DNA of 50,290 nucleotides from Zygnema cylindricum (Eukaryota > Streptophyta > Zygnematophyceae > Zygnematales > Zygnemataceae). Of this stretch, positions 20,061 to 30,500 are shown piece after piece (position 1 is the stretch's first letter; each line of letters starts with the position of its first letter). Under the pieces are notes generated by a model that saw only the letters and a list, made by a program, of their open reading frames with translations, did not search any database and was not told the DNA's origin. The stretch spans positions 126,001-176,290 of the forward strand of contig JBBHKE010002722.1 of NCBI GenBank assembly GCA_037447655.1. The letters are read 5' to 3'. The translations under genes and the position numbers were made by a program.

Positions 20061-21105
20061 ATCAAAACCCTTACACTTGATTCCGGAGGCAAAACGTCGC
20101 GAAATAACTCATAATCTGTGCCTGGTGGACCACTTGCTGATAGATGTTGAGAAGTCGTAATGGCTTTAATGAAAGCGTCTTGATCTAGGATAAAATACTT
20201 TGACAGCTCAAAGGTGTGAATAGAGGGGGATTGAGGGGTGGGAGCCGGTGGATGGAGAGCTCGGAGAATCTCAATAGTCTCAATAGACCGAGGAGTTGTA
20301 ATGGCTTTAATGAAAGCGTCTCGATCTAAGATAAAACATTCTAACGGTGGCTTAAAGGTGTGAATAGACGGGGGTTGAGGGGTGGGAGCCAGTGAATGGA
20401 GAGTTGTGAGAATCTCGATAGTCTCAGCAGACCGAGGAGCAGGATTAAACGGTTGGAGGGCCCGAACCGCTTGAGAGAGCTCACCAACTCGGCCCAAATG
20501 AACTGCACGACGATAAGAGGATGGGACATCTGAAGTCTTAGACCTTCCACGTGGTGTGAAGGAAGGACTCGCAACTTGATCCTCGTACTCGGCGTGAAAG
20601 GCCTTCCAATCACCTCGAAGGAATCGTCGGCATCGAGCCATAGTTTCTCGTGCCCCGCTACCACCTCCACGGTTTGGTAAGACTATAACCCAAAGAGAAA
20701 ACATGAAAAGGAAGTGCCAAGGTCCAACATCTGTGGGATCGGAACAAATATAGTTCAAAGGGAGGTGGAGGGCGTCCTGTACTATAATCCGCACGGCCAT
20801 GGGGATCCGCGTGTATAATCGTGGACGCTCAAATCATACGCTCCAAGCACGTCTAATTCGCGTAGAAATGCCCAATCTTCGCTTGTAGGTCTGAACAGGA
20901 GTGCGGTGGAAGGAAGGGTATTAAAGGATGGTCTGCACTTGGCCCAGAATCGTCGACAACTCTTTGTATGCCGGGCAATACCGGCACCAGCCGCGAAATG
21001 CATATGGCACCTAGTACATTTTATCCGTGTTGAGGCTTTTGTGTGGGGTGTAGGTGGTGGAGGTGAGAGAGAAGAGAGAAGGGGCGAGGATGCTTGGTCG
21101 GACAT
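19976..21105 (-). pseudogene. N-terminal region of non-LTR element with zinc finger
   Basis: The frame from 21105 begins with a Ser/Pro-rich stretch. It has a CX2C-X12-HX3C finger (KCTRCHMHF...ARHTKSC), typical of the N-terminal DNA-binding fingers of R2-like elements. It stops near 20782 and continues in another frame (20800-19976) that leads toward the RT. That second frame contains a 47-codon tandem duplication. The finger probably recognised target DNA. Confidence 0.55.
20157..20438 (-). repeat. In-frame 141-bp tandem duplication
   Basis: The word GTAATGGCTTTAATGAAAGC occurs at 20157 and 20298, a 141-bp period (47 codons). Both encoded copies read ETIEIL..LH..APTPQ and D(A)FIKAITT, with several differences, so the duplication is not recent. 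Confidence 0.85.
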
Positions 21106-21118
21106 AGTTATTGAATGA

Positions 21119-21788
21119 GAGGGAGATGCATGAGATTGTGAGAGGGAGAGGAAAGGGGAAAGTGGGAAGGGGGAAAGTAACCACGGGAAATAGATGTTGA
21201 AAATGGTAGTGGGAAGGAACCAGGAGGTGAGGAGGAAAGAATTGATGTTTAATTTTTTTATTTTTTTTTTGGTTGAGTGAGTTGGTGTGTGTGTGTTTAA
21301 GTATCGGGTTTTTGGGTGTGTAAAGGGTATAAGAGGGGGGAGGGGGGGGAGATTTATTTTACTTATTTATGATTATGATTATGATTATTATTATTATATA
21401 TATATATTTTTTTTTTATTAATTATTATTATTATTATTATTATTTATTTATTTTTATTTATTTTTTTTTGTTTGAAAGGGGAGAAGGGCAGGTTGAAAGA
21501 GGGGGAAGGGGGGGAGGGGGGGGGGGGGGGAAGGGGAATTCGAGTATCGGTTTTTGGGTGTGGGGGGGGGGGGGGGGGTATGGAGGGGGGGGAGAGGGAA
21601 ATGTCAAAACAGATGTTTTTTTTTTTTTTTTTTTTTTTTTTTGGGGGGGGGGGGGAGAGAGAGGGGGGGGAGGGGGTAAAGGAAGGAGGAAGAGGGGTTT
21701 AAGTATCGGTTGTCTGGTGTGTAAAGGGTATAAGGGGGGGAGGAGGGGGAGGGGGGGGGGGGTGGTTGGAATAATTGTTTGTTTGTTT

Positions 21789-21830
<42 letters not shown>

Positions 21831-22006
21831 TTTGTGTGTGTGTGTGTGTGTGCGCGCGCGCGCGCGTGTATGATAAACTCGCTATATGGGGGGACGGGGA
21901 GTCTGGCGATTCATGGGAGGGGGGGGGAGTGGCCGGGTAATGCCATAGGGGGGTCGCACCTATGGTTTTGCCGGTGTTCGTGCGGTTGGAAGCGGCCGCA
22001 GTGCCG
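21119..22006. repeat. Low-complexity tract: ATT, G-runs, T-runs, TG/CG
   Basis: There are (ATT)n near 21371-21465 and many G-runs of 8-13 between 21330 and 21770. T-runs lie at 21616-21642 (27 T) and 21790-21829 (40 T). An alternating TG then CG stretch at 21833-21872 has Z-DNA potential. The open frames here are translations of simple sequence and are not genes. The tract lies upstream of the non-LTR element's start. Confidence 0.85.
21833..21872. repeat. Alternating purine-pyrimidine tract (TG)n(CG)n
   Basis: About ten TG dinucleotides are followed by about seven CG dinucleotides and then TGTATG. It sits directly after a 40-T run. Confidence 0.9.
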
Positions 22007-22258
22007 GATCCGGAGGTACATAGTAGCGGGAAGTAGGAAATGGCGTGTAGTGGGGAAGAAGACGAAAGTTTTAGATCCGGAGGTACATAGTAGCGGGAAG
22101 TAGGAAATGGCGTGTAGTGGGGAAGAAGACGAAAGTTTTAGATCCGGAGGGTACATAGTAGCGGGAAGTAGGAAATGGCGTGTAGTTGGGGAAGAAGACG
22201 AAAGTTTTAGATCCGGAGGTACATAGTAGCGGGAAAGTAGGAAATGGCGTGTAGTGGG
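22007..22258. repeat. 67-bp tandem repeat, 3.7 copies
   Basis: GATCCGGAGG starts units at 22007, 22074, 22141 and 22210. Spacing is 67, 67 and 69 bp, the last interval enlarged by single-base insertions. Units also share GGGAAGTAGGAAATGGCGTG and GAAGAAGACGAAAGTTTTA. Near-identity indicates a recent expansion. Confidence 0.9.
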
Positions 22259-22303
22259 GGGCAGTCACAGTCCTGCTACTTCACCCCTTAGCGCTCAATA
22301 TGC

Positions 22304-22351
22304 TGATAACGATTCACGGTATACTGTACTGTACACCGCGAATCGTCATTA
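22304..22351. repeat. Short foldback arm pair
   Basis: TAACGATTCACGGTATACTG and the following TACACCGCGAATCGTCATTA form an imperfect inverted repeat with almost no spacer. The arms are those that border the satellite and foldback at 3.7-4.5 kb. Confidence 0.6.
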
Positions 22352-22830
22352 GTGTCAAATGTTGATTAGTGTTGAGAAAAAAATATCGTTATTAATGCTA
22401 ATCAGGAATTTGAAAAAAAGTGTATTCTAATTTTGGCATTAATGCTAATCTGGGAGTTGCAAAAAAAGGAATAATCGCCGTACAATTGTATGCATTAATA
22501 TATGTATCCGTACAAAATATTAGAAATTGTACCCAGTCCCGAAATTTAAATATCTGTACATGTCAGACTACCTTACGGCAGTTATTGCGACCAGATTGAA
22601 TCTCATTTTTCGAACGCACGTTCCTATGCGTGCGCGTCTGATTTAATTCATTTTTTGTAAATTTTTACTTGAAAAGGTACATTTATGTACGGTATGACAT
22701 CAACCGTACATCACATTATTTAGACCTTATTGTACTTTCATTGTTTACGCTATTTTTTATTGTGTCTTAATTAACGTAAAAGAAAAATTAAAATCATGAA
22801 TAACATACCGCGAATCGTAATTAGAGTAAT
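22352..22830. repeat. Dispersed noncoding repeat, copy 2
   Basis: Aligns by eye with 3909-4420 throughout and ends in another arm-like sequence ACCGCGAATCGTAATTAG near 22808. No coding potential. Confidence 0.65.
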
Positions 22831-23866
22831 GAAAAAATTAGAGTAAAAAAACAAAAAAAATCAGAGTAATTGACGCTAATTGATGTGATAGACCTTTTTC
22901 AACTATGAACTTTACTCTACTTTTTTAATTATTCTATATTGGGTTATGTCGGCGATAATTATATGCGCTCTAATTGTAAACACTAACTTAGGTAGACGTG
23001 CAAAATCTGTCAGTCCGTATATTTTGACGTCAATGTGACGTTAGTATTATTTGTCGCGGTGGATGTCAGTTCCGTCTGACAACCGTCGACGGTTACATGT
23101 AGATTATGCGGTTGTATGTAATTAATTACCAACAATTATTAGCGACGGATTACCAATGTAATTCGTATGTAAATAGTATTTCCGTTTTGTTTTTTTCATT
23201 TTTATATGACAAGGGTACTTTTAAATTCTAAAAGTGTCGTGCTTTGGAACTTATATTAGAGTAAATTTACTTTAATAAAGACTTCTAACTCTAATTACTT
23301 TTCTTTTAGATGATTAAGTCGGAAAACGAACACTTATTACAATTAAGTTTCAATCTAAATGAGTCGCGATTAGGAGATATCTTATCGAATGAACGTATAG
23401 CGGCATGTTATTGGACAACCACAATTACACGTGGCCATTTTATTAACCGTGGAATCGTGATGCATGTAAAACAACGATAATACACAAACCAATTGTACTT
23501 TTGGACTCTTTTCCTAGAGAACTCCGTACATTGAATAACCTGCAACGTTTTTCACAGTTGCTACGTAAAATATTTTGGCGGTAAATTTTACAAATTTTCG
23601 CTTCAATTTTTGATTTTTTTTAAAAAAACGATGTTTGGAATTTAAAACCAAATATTAAAATTCAAATTTTGATATCACCCTATCTTCACAATGGACCGCC
23701 ACGTTTTTATGATTTCGCGCTTTTACAAAATTCTACGCATATAATGCATATTCGGACAAGCAATGGCATTATTGATTTAGATTTTTGATTTGTGTATACA
23801 GCTACATCGGACTCTCGTTGTTGACTACACTTTCCTCCTATAAATAGTCGCTTATTCTTTGGAATT
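22831..23866. other. AT-rich DNA, no gene recognised
   Basis: It holds scattered short motifs such as GACAACCGTCGACGGTTAC, reminiscent of the satellite subrepeat. A TATA-like CCTATAAATAG lies near 23839. No coding region is supported. Confidence 0.5.
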
Positions 23867-24250
23867 ATGTGGAGATTTACAAGCCTTTGGGGTAACTACG
23901 CGTCGAGATATAACGGAATATCTCAAATCCCAGCACCTGTTGTGGAAGAGGTGATCGTAGAGATGAACATTGTCGGATCCGAAATGGCAAGCGGTGCAAC
24001 CGAATTACCACGTGTGGAGCCACTCGTGGAAGAAGCTTCGAGCAGAGAAAACAACATGGGTGGAGATTTGGGGAGTCAACCTACAACTTTTGACCCGCCA
24101 CAGTCTAGTCGAAAAAAAGCAACAAATTACAACCAAAAGGGATCGTTTGCGAATAATCAGTGGATGATCGCTGAGGAGCGGGGAGAACGGATTCCGAAAC
24201 TTCATCCCCAAAACTATCAAGAAGTTTCTCGAACAATTTTTGGGGAAGCA
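23867..24250 (+). CDS. Possible first exon of an unknown gene
   Basis: An ATG-initiated open frame encodes about 128 residues (MWRFTSLW...) before a donor-like GTAAGTTTT at about 24250. A TATA-like box (CCTATAAATAG) sits about 28 bp before the ATG. That is so close that the true start may be a later ATG, such as the one in VEMNIVG. The protein is acidic at first, then has RKKATNYNQKGSF and NYQEVSRTIFG. I do not recognise it. Any continuation is displaced by insertion of element B at 24616. It could equally be a transposon accessory exon or a chance frame. Confidence 0.3.
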
Positions 24251-24615
24251 AAGGATGTAGTAAGTTTTCCCTAAAACACTTCCCCTTTTTACCTCATCAA
24301 CCCATCTCTCTCGTTATTATTATTTTTTCTGCGGTTTCAATGATTTGTAATGTGTTATTCTCTCATTTTTTTTGTATATGCTATTGTATATTTCCTTTCT
24401 ACGATTTGTTGTTGCTTACTTATTATTGCGAATTATTCGAATGTAATCCGTTGGAGATGAGATAAGATGAAATGTAGTCCTCTCCTCTATTAACCCTTTT
24501 CTTTATTGGTGATATTTATCGGTTGTTTATACGTCATGTTTTACATGTTTTCGTATATAGTTAGGATGAATCTTTAGTTAGGATAAATCATTCTAAGGGA
24601 TGGTGATGGATAACG
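24251..24615. other. Intron-like AT-rich DNA left of element B
   Basis: T-rich sequence following the GTAAGT-like donor. Nothing else recognised. Confidence 0.35.
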
Positions 24616-25300
24616 TGTTGAAATTTATGTATTTTCTAGGTCTGTATTGGAAAAATAAATAGAGTAAGTCAGCAAACATGCTTCTCGCTCAACTCTCTCC
24701 GGTCCCCATACTTGTTGCAGTCACTGAAGACCATAGAGAAAGCTAGAGCCATGGCCGTCTAAAGAGGATAGGCTAATTCGTTGTTTGTACCAAAATGATT
24801 ATGCCGGATCTAAGATTTGACCGTGGTACCTACATCCTATAATAGACATTATTTTTAGCCTATAGCTTAGAGTCAACGATGGCATATGTGGGGTACAATA
24901 GGTATTTATAAGTGTAGAAGTAGAGAGTTCTAACAAACTAACAAATAACCAAAAAACTGCTCAAGGGAGCAAATTCAGTGATTCTTTTTGCTGCGGACTC
25001 AGGGGAGTCCAAGCTACACAAGGGTGTAGTCGGTCGGAGTCTTTGCGTGCCAGGGTGGCACATATTCAGTGGGAAAGTCAAAGTGGGGAATATTGTCCAA
25101 AACAAATATTCAAGCTTTTCATTCTGTGGTGGAACTGAGCACACAAAATGTCTTCTCTTCACAGGGGTGAAGGTTTTATTGGGGTTCTAATTGTCAAGGG
25201 ATCATTCATTTGGGTTTATATCAACTTGGAGTCGGCACTATCTAGATTAGCTTCTTTTCGATCTTCGAATTCTGTGTGCAATGGAGCCCGTAGAATTTCA
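24616..25300 (+). repeat. Element B 5' LTR
   Basis: 685 bp, TGTTGAAATT...TAGAATTTCA. Its 3' part is like that of family A, including the in-frame ATGGAGCCC near the end. A degraded tRNA-like motif (antisense GTAGGTACCACGGTCAAATCT) lies near 24800-24845. Confidence 0.85.
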
Positions 25301-25923
25301 AGTTATGGGCCCACCTTCTAGGGTGCCTATGTTCGATAGAACAGACTTCACTTATTGGGAGTTTACAATGGAGGGATTGCTTTTCGAGAAGCACTTATGG
25401 GGAATTGTTTCGGGACAAGTGAGATGTCCGCCACCTAGCTTTGGAGAAGGTTACTATGGAGAATCATCTGAGGTTGCCCAGTAATATCAAACGGAGTTCA
25501 GATGAATCAAAAGGTGAAGGGAAAAACCTTTCCGTGGATGGGGAAATAGGGGAGAAGAATAAAAAGGAGACTTATGGTGAGGGGAGCTATGCTCTCCACC
25601 ACAGCTCCACATAGAGGGGTTATAATTAAACTGAAGAAAATTGATACTAAAATTTGGGAGTATAAAACACCATAGCAAAACATCTTATACTTAGATATGT
25701 GTCTAAGTCCATAGCTATCACTCTTTTAAGTCTTACCAAGTCTTCGGAAATATGGAAAACACTAAGGCTGATTTATAAGAGTGATACTATTCAGAGGCAA
25801 GCAGTTAGTAAACCAGGAAATAGAGGCCTATGTTTTTTAAAGGCGGGCAACATGATAGAGTTTTGCAATGATATTGCTGCGTTATATGTTGAGCGTGCTA
25901 GTTGCGGGGGTATGTAGAATCTG
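25281..25923 (+). pseudogene. Element B Gag, 5' part
   Basis: It starts ATGGAGCCC inside the LTR and crosses the primer-binding site as EFQVMGPPSRVP, as in family A. It then follows family A Gag (FTYWEFTMEGLLFEKHLWG). An early stop follows VAQ at 25482. Later pieces such as SKSIAITLLSLTKSSEIW are still readable in another frame. Element C interrupts the gene exactly at the codons for YVES (target atctg), and the remainder resumes at 32381. Confidence 0.8.
25301..25315 (+). other. Element B primer-binding site
   Basis: AGTTATGGGCCCACC directly follows the LTR. It matches the initiator tRNA-Met anticodon-arm site of families A and C except for the first base. Confidence 0.7.
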
Positions 25924-26973
25924 TGTAGAAAATAATGGTTTTTATTAGTATTTTCTAGGGCTGAAAAAGAAATATAGAAGTCGAGGCAGTCTATCTCTAA
26001 CTTCTCTCTCTAACTCTCAAACTTGTCGCAATCACTGAGAAATTGGAGAGGAAGCTAGAGCCATGGCTACCTTGGCTATCCTGAGATTTACGCGAATTTT
26101 ATATTAGGGTTTATTTATTTATTTAAAAGGTATGTGCCGGCGGCAGGATTTGATCCTTGTACCTACCGGCAGGCAGACAGGAAATAGCCGGTAGCCTTAG
26201 CCGTTAAGTCTACCCGTAGTATTATGTAATATGTAGTTCGATATTTTTTTAAATGATTATACGTGCGATAAATCATTTAACAGAAATGAATTACGGGATA
26301 CATAGATCCAATAATATATAATGTACGAATTACGGTACAGACAAAAATCAATACCGCGCATTTTTTTCGTAAGTGAAACAAATACCGCGCATGTATTTAT
26401 TACGGCTACGATTAAATCCGAATTTAATCGTACGGCCAAGATTAGCGCCGAGATCGCGGAGGAAGATTTCGGCGGTTTGTGGCCATCGCCACATCGGATG
26501 ACGCGTGGCGAAATTACATTGGATCGTGGAATATCCGGAGATTATGGCACCAAATCCTGATATGACATGTGTCGACATTTGGGCCATGTCGTACAATGTC
26601 CGTACCTAGAGTACACCGGCAGCTGTACTTTTGCGTACGGAACTCTATTCTGATTGGTTTCGTACATCTGTAGATAGATTCTGTGAGAGAGATAGGACTT
26701 AGAAAAATTAGGAGATAGGACCCTCTCTCCCAGAGAGCTACTGTACAAAAAGTCAACTCTGACCCTCCATAACTTACTGCTCAGGGGAGCAAATTCAGAG
26801 ATTCATTTTGCTATCGACTTAGGGGAGTCTTCTTTTCACAAGGGTGTAGGTGGTCAGGGTTTTTGTCTGCCAAGGTGGCAATTATTTTTGCTGAAACACA
26901 AAGGGGTCAGGATTATCCTAGAGGCTTCTTGGAAGCTATCTACTCTGAGGACTTATAAGGTCTCAGAGTTTCA
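25924..26973 (+). repeat. Element C 5' LTR
   Basis: 1050 bp, TGTAGAAAAT...AGAGTTTCA. It differs from the 3' LTR by roughly one base in ten plus indels. Confidence 0.9.
26135..26171 (-). other. tRNA-like hairpin in element C 5' LTR
   Basis: Outer stem TGCCGG (26135-26140) pairs with CCGGCA (26166-26171). The inner T-arm-like stem is partly broken around GATTTGATC. Antisense, the flank CTTAACGGCTAAGGCTACCGG (to about 26215) resembles a tRNA D-arm. Compare the better-paired 3' LTR copy. Confidence 0.5.
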
Positions 26974-26988
26974 GGTTATGGGCCCACC
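26974..26988 (+). other. Element C primer-binding site
   Basis: GGTTATGGGCCCACC directly follows the LTR end TTTCA. It is complementary over 15 bases to the anticodon stem-loop of plant-type initiator tRNA-Met. Its ATG (26978-26980) pairs with the CAU anticodon and lies in the Gag frame. Confidence 0.78.
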
Positions 26989-27915
26989 CTCTAGGGTACC
27001 AATCTTTAATGGAACTGGTTTCATATACGGGGAAAGTATGATGATAGGAGCTCTATGCGAAAAAACGTTTTGGGGGATAGAGAGTGGACGGTTGGGGCGT
27101 CCATCAAGTCTTGGAATTCCTCCATGGTTAGGAGGAACCAGATTCACCAGGAAAGAGGATCCACCTTCAACGGAGAAAGCAAAAAAAGGAGAGGTGGTGG
27201 ACAAAGGAAAGGAGAAGGAGACGACCACACCATAGCAACTGGTTCGACATTTATGTCACCTATTCCGAGGAATGAGGAGAATGATACTAAAACCTGGGAC
27301 TTTAACAATATGGCGGCAAAACACTTCATCCTACGCCATCTCACTCAAGGACTTGCATGTCCTCATTTGCAGGTAGAAAGGGCATCCGATCTTTGGATGG
27401 CTCTCATAGAGATGTACCGAAGTGGTACGATTCAGCAACAACAGTTGGCTGATCAGAAAGTTAAGGAGTATGTATACAAAGGGGGAAATATGTTGGATTT
27501 TTGCAATGAGCTTGCTACACTCTTCATGGAGCTAGAGAGTGCGGGAAAAGATTTTAGTGAAAAAGAAAAGGTTAACTGTTTACTGATGAAGTTACCTGAT
27601 GAGTTCGTGAACATAGTTTACCGTGTGCAGGACTTGCCTGACTCAAGGTGGATATGGAACTCAGTGGTAGGGATGATTCTCGTTCAAGAGAATACAATTG
27701 AGATCCGAAGGGGAGGAAAGAGTGGCCAAGCCTTGGCAATAGCAACTGATTAGAGGAACAGAGATTCCCGAAAACCGGTCAGAAACTATGGGGGTAGGGA
27801 GCAGAAAAAACAGGCCGACGAGTTCGAACAAAGGGCTCCCAAAGGTTTATGTCATTTTTGTAAGAAACCAAGGCACTATATGGCAGAGTGCACTAAGCTA
27901 ACCGAGCTTCGGTAA
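26974..27915 (+). pseudogene. gag: Element C gag
   Basis: Gag begins EFQVMGPPSRVPIFNGTGF across the primer site. A frameshift near 27200-27235 moves the frame to TFMSPIPRNEENDTKTW. The core Gag region follows (LWMALIEMYRSGTIQQQQL, FCNELATLFMELESAG, MKLPDEFVNIVYRVQDL), stopping at 27751. Beyond the stop, in frame, is a CCHC knuckle CHFCKKPRHYMAEC (about 27853-27894), then a stop after LTELR. Gag would form the particle and bind element RNA. An upstream ATG at 26888 in the LTR is also in frame. Confidence 0.85.
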
Positions 27916-28015
27916 AAAAAAGGGGCAGACCGGTGGTACCCTGAGAGGAAAGAAAAAGGCCCTTGTCACACAGGTACTTGAGGCTGAATCCGAAGACGAG
28001 GACAATGAGCTCCTT

Positions 28016-28261
28016 TTGATTGAGGAGTTGGAGGCGAAAAATGAGGTCGAAATTCCACGAAGGCAGAAATGTGCTTACGGTGGATTGAAAGGTGAAGCAC
28101 GCTGGATTGTAGATTCAAGTGCCTCCATGCACATGTGTAAGGATAGACACCTGTTCACTAAGATAAGAAAGATTACCAACGTAGAGATAGAGTACGGAGA
28201 TGGGAGGATAGTCACCACTACTCTTGTAGGATCAGTAGATCTAAAAGTGTTAGTAGAATGA
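28016..28261 (+). pseudogene. Element C aspartic protease region
   Basis: EIPRRQKCAYGGLKGEARW leads into WIVDSSASMHMCKDRHLF. The Copia protease active site is normally D-S/T-G-A; here the glycine is serine (VDSSAS), which should impair cleavage. Element D keeps VDSGAS. A TGA stops the frame after VLVE at 28259. Confidence 0.8.
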
Positions 28262-28435
28262 AAGACATCCATATTAACATTCTCCGATGTATTATTTATT
28301 CCGGAGCTGAACAAAAACCTTATCTCTACATCTCTATTAGATGATAAGGATTTTTTCACTAGCACTAGGGAAGGAGTCTTTACTGCTAGTTTTGATGAGG
28401 ATGTCTATTTCATTGCTGAGAAAGGTAGCCATGGG

Positions 28436-29149
28436 ATGTTTAGGCTGATCTTAAATAATGAAAAGAAGAAATTTTATTATGTTGGTGTTCATGATATTAT
28501 GATGTGGCATAAGAGGCTTGGGCATGTGAATCTAGATAAGTTAAGAGAGATGAAAAAGATGGGAGAAGTGGAAGGGATTCAGTTTAGTGAGAATGATGAT
28601 ATAAGTGATTGTAGTGGATGTGCTCAAGGTAAAGCACACAGATTACCCTTTCCTAAAACAGCCACGTATAAGGGAGAAAAAATTCTAGATCTAGTACACA
28701 CAGATATTTGGGGACCAGCTAAAGTGCCCTCACCGGGGGGGAAGAGATTTATGATGACTATCACTGATGATTGGTCTCGGTATTCCCGAGTGTATTTTTT
28801 GAAAAACAAGTCGGAAGCTCAGGATTGTTTTAGACAATATAAAGCATGGAGCAAAAAACTTCATGAAACTCCAATCAAGAGAATAAAGAGTGACAATGGT
28901 GGAGAGTATACTTCTAACCAGTTTGAGGATTTTCTGAGGGAAGATGGGGTCCAACACCAAAAGACAGTTGCAGAATACCCGGAACAGAATGGGGTAGCTG
29001 AGCAATTATATAAGACACTAAGTGATAGTGCTAGAATTATGTTGTCGGATAAGAAGATAGGAAAAAGGTTCTGGGAAAAAGCAATGAACTGCGCTAATTA
29101 CCTCAAAAATAGAGTTCTTACCTCAGCTATAAAAGATCAAACACCTTAA
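28436..29149 (+). pseudogene. Element C integrase (GAG-pre-integrase plus catalytic core)
   Basis: The zinc-binding pre-integrase domain shows HKRLGHVNLDKL and CSGCAQGKAHRLPF (HHCC). The catalytic core has D in LVHTDIWGP, D in KSDNGGEYTS and E in NGVAEQ, a D-D(35)E layout with 35 residues between the last two. Integrase would insert the cDNA into the genome. The frame ends at a TAA where the family has QTPYERW (here QTP-stop-ERW). Downstream remnants read VKRYRVYD-like sequence up to 29350. Confidence 0.88.
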
Positions 29150-29357
29150 GAGAGATGGACCAGTCGAATACAAGACATATCTTACTTAAAGGTTTTTGGC
29201 AGTCAAGTATTCAGTCTAGATACAGATCGGTCTAATTGGAAGCTAGATCATAAAGGAAAACCGGGATACTTATTAGGATATGATGAGGATGTTAAAAGAT
29301 ATAGAGTTTATGATATAAAAAAGGGAAGATATAATCTTAGTAAAGCATCTAGTAGTT

Positions 29358-30482
29358 ATGGATGAAGGAAAGTCTATGGATCCCTTCAAATATACAAAGT
29401 CACTAAAAATCAGATTTGAGTCAGAAAATTCCGATAACTTTGAGCTCCCTAACTATCCAGGTTTTAGAGAAGATGACATTCTTGAAGATACAAATCAGAC
29501 CGAAAAGGACTCGGCTGTGGAAACTCGAGTGACAACTCTACCCGAAGCGGAATACATGGTGGAAATTGATTCGGAATCAAGGGATAGGGGAGAAGCCGAG
29601 TTTGTTCGAATGAATCCACGAGAACCATCTATCCCAGCCTCAGATTTTGAGCGGGGAAGGAGAAGTAGCAAAAGACTACAAAAAAAACAGGTTAATAACA
29701 AGGTAACTAAACTATCTCATCAAGATGAACCTCAAACTTATGGAGAGGCGATGACTTGTCCAAAAAGAAACCGGTGGAAGACAGCCATCAATGGGGAGAT
29801 GGCCTCAATTATGGCAGCCGATACTTGGGAGCTGGTGGATTGTCCACCTCACCGAAAACCAATCGGTTATAAGTGGGTCTTCAAATTAAAACTGAACCCA
29901 GATAACACAATCGAGCGCTACAAGGCCCGATTAGTGGCAAAGGGATTTACACAAAAAGAGGGAATTGACTACGATGAAACCTTTGCCCCAGTGGTCAGAT
30001 TTCCCTCCGTCCGCATACTTCTCAGCCTGGCACCAGCGGAAGACATGGAAGTGCACCAGATGGACATCAAGACATCCTTTTTGCATGGATAATTGGAAGA
30101 GGAGATCTTCATGCGACAACCCGAAGGGTTTGTAGAGGAAGGAGAGGAGAGTAAGGTATGCCGGCTGATTAAATCTCTTTATGGTTTGAAACAGGCGCCT
30201 CGGCAGTGGAATAAGAAGCTTGATGAGTTTCTTACCGGTCTGGGATATATCCGGATCAGCTCAGATCACTCAATCTATGTTTTCGAAGATGAGGAAGGTT
30301 TTATATTTATTGCAATTTATGTTAATGATTTGCTTGTTTTAAGTAAATCAATGGAAAAAATTAATAAACTGAAAACCAATCTTAAGGGGAGATTTGAAAT
30401 GAAGGATATGGGGGAAGCAAAATATATTTTGGGAATTCAAGTAGAGAGAGACCGAAAAAGAAAAATTATAAGATTGACTTAA
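29358..30482 (+). pseudogene. Element C reverse transcriptase
   Basis: Two in-line frames: 29358-30092 and 30093-30482, separated by a TAA after FLHG. The RT has [34 protein letters not shown] and VHQMDIKTSFLHG (motif A), then SLYGLKQAPRQWNKKL (motif B) and IAIYVNDLLVL at the YVDD position. Asparagine replaces the first aspartate of YVDD, so it cannot polymerise. It ends with MGEAKYILGIQVERDRKRK, the segment still visible in families A and B. Confidence 0.88.
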
Positions 30483-30500
30483 AAGGAAGCAATAGGGAAC

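Larger units (their letters stand above)
17857..21118 (-). mobile_element. Decayed non-LTR retrotransposon with RLE-type endonuclease
   Basis: Read on the minus strand the order is an N-terminal zinc finger (about 21035-20970), a linker with an in-frame duplication, reverse transcriptase (about 20060-19300), a thumb/connection region, a CCHC motif and a restriction-like endonuclease (18597-17857). This order is that of RLE-type non-LTR elements such as R2, NeSL or Utopia, which nick DNA with a PD-(D/E)XK-like domain. The reading frame changes at least three times, so it is inactive. No exact termini were found. Assignment to a named clade needs a phylogeny. Confidence 0.7.

Noticed and set aside
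21369-22103. A 244-codon plus-strand frame
   Set aside because: It is a translation of T-runs, G-runs and TG/CG repeats; no biological protein is implied.
24616-24616. A target duplication for element B using taacg
   Set aside because: The same five bases are not next to the right LTR; the nearest TAACG is about 150 bp away.
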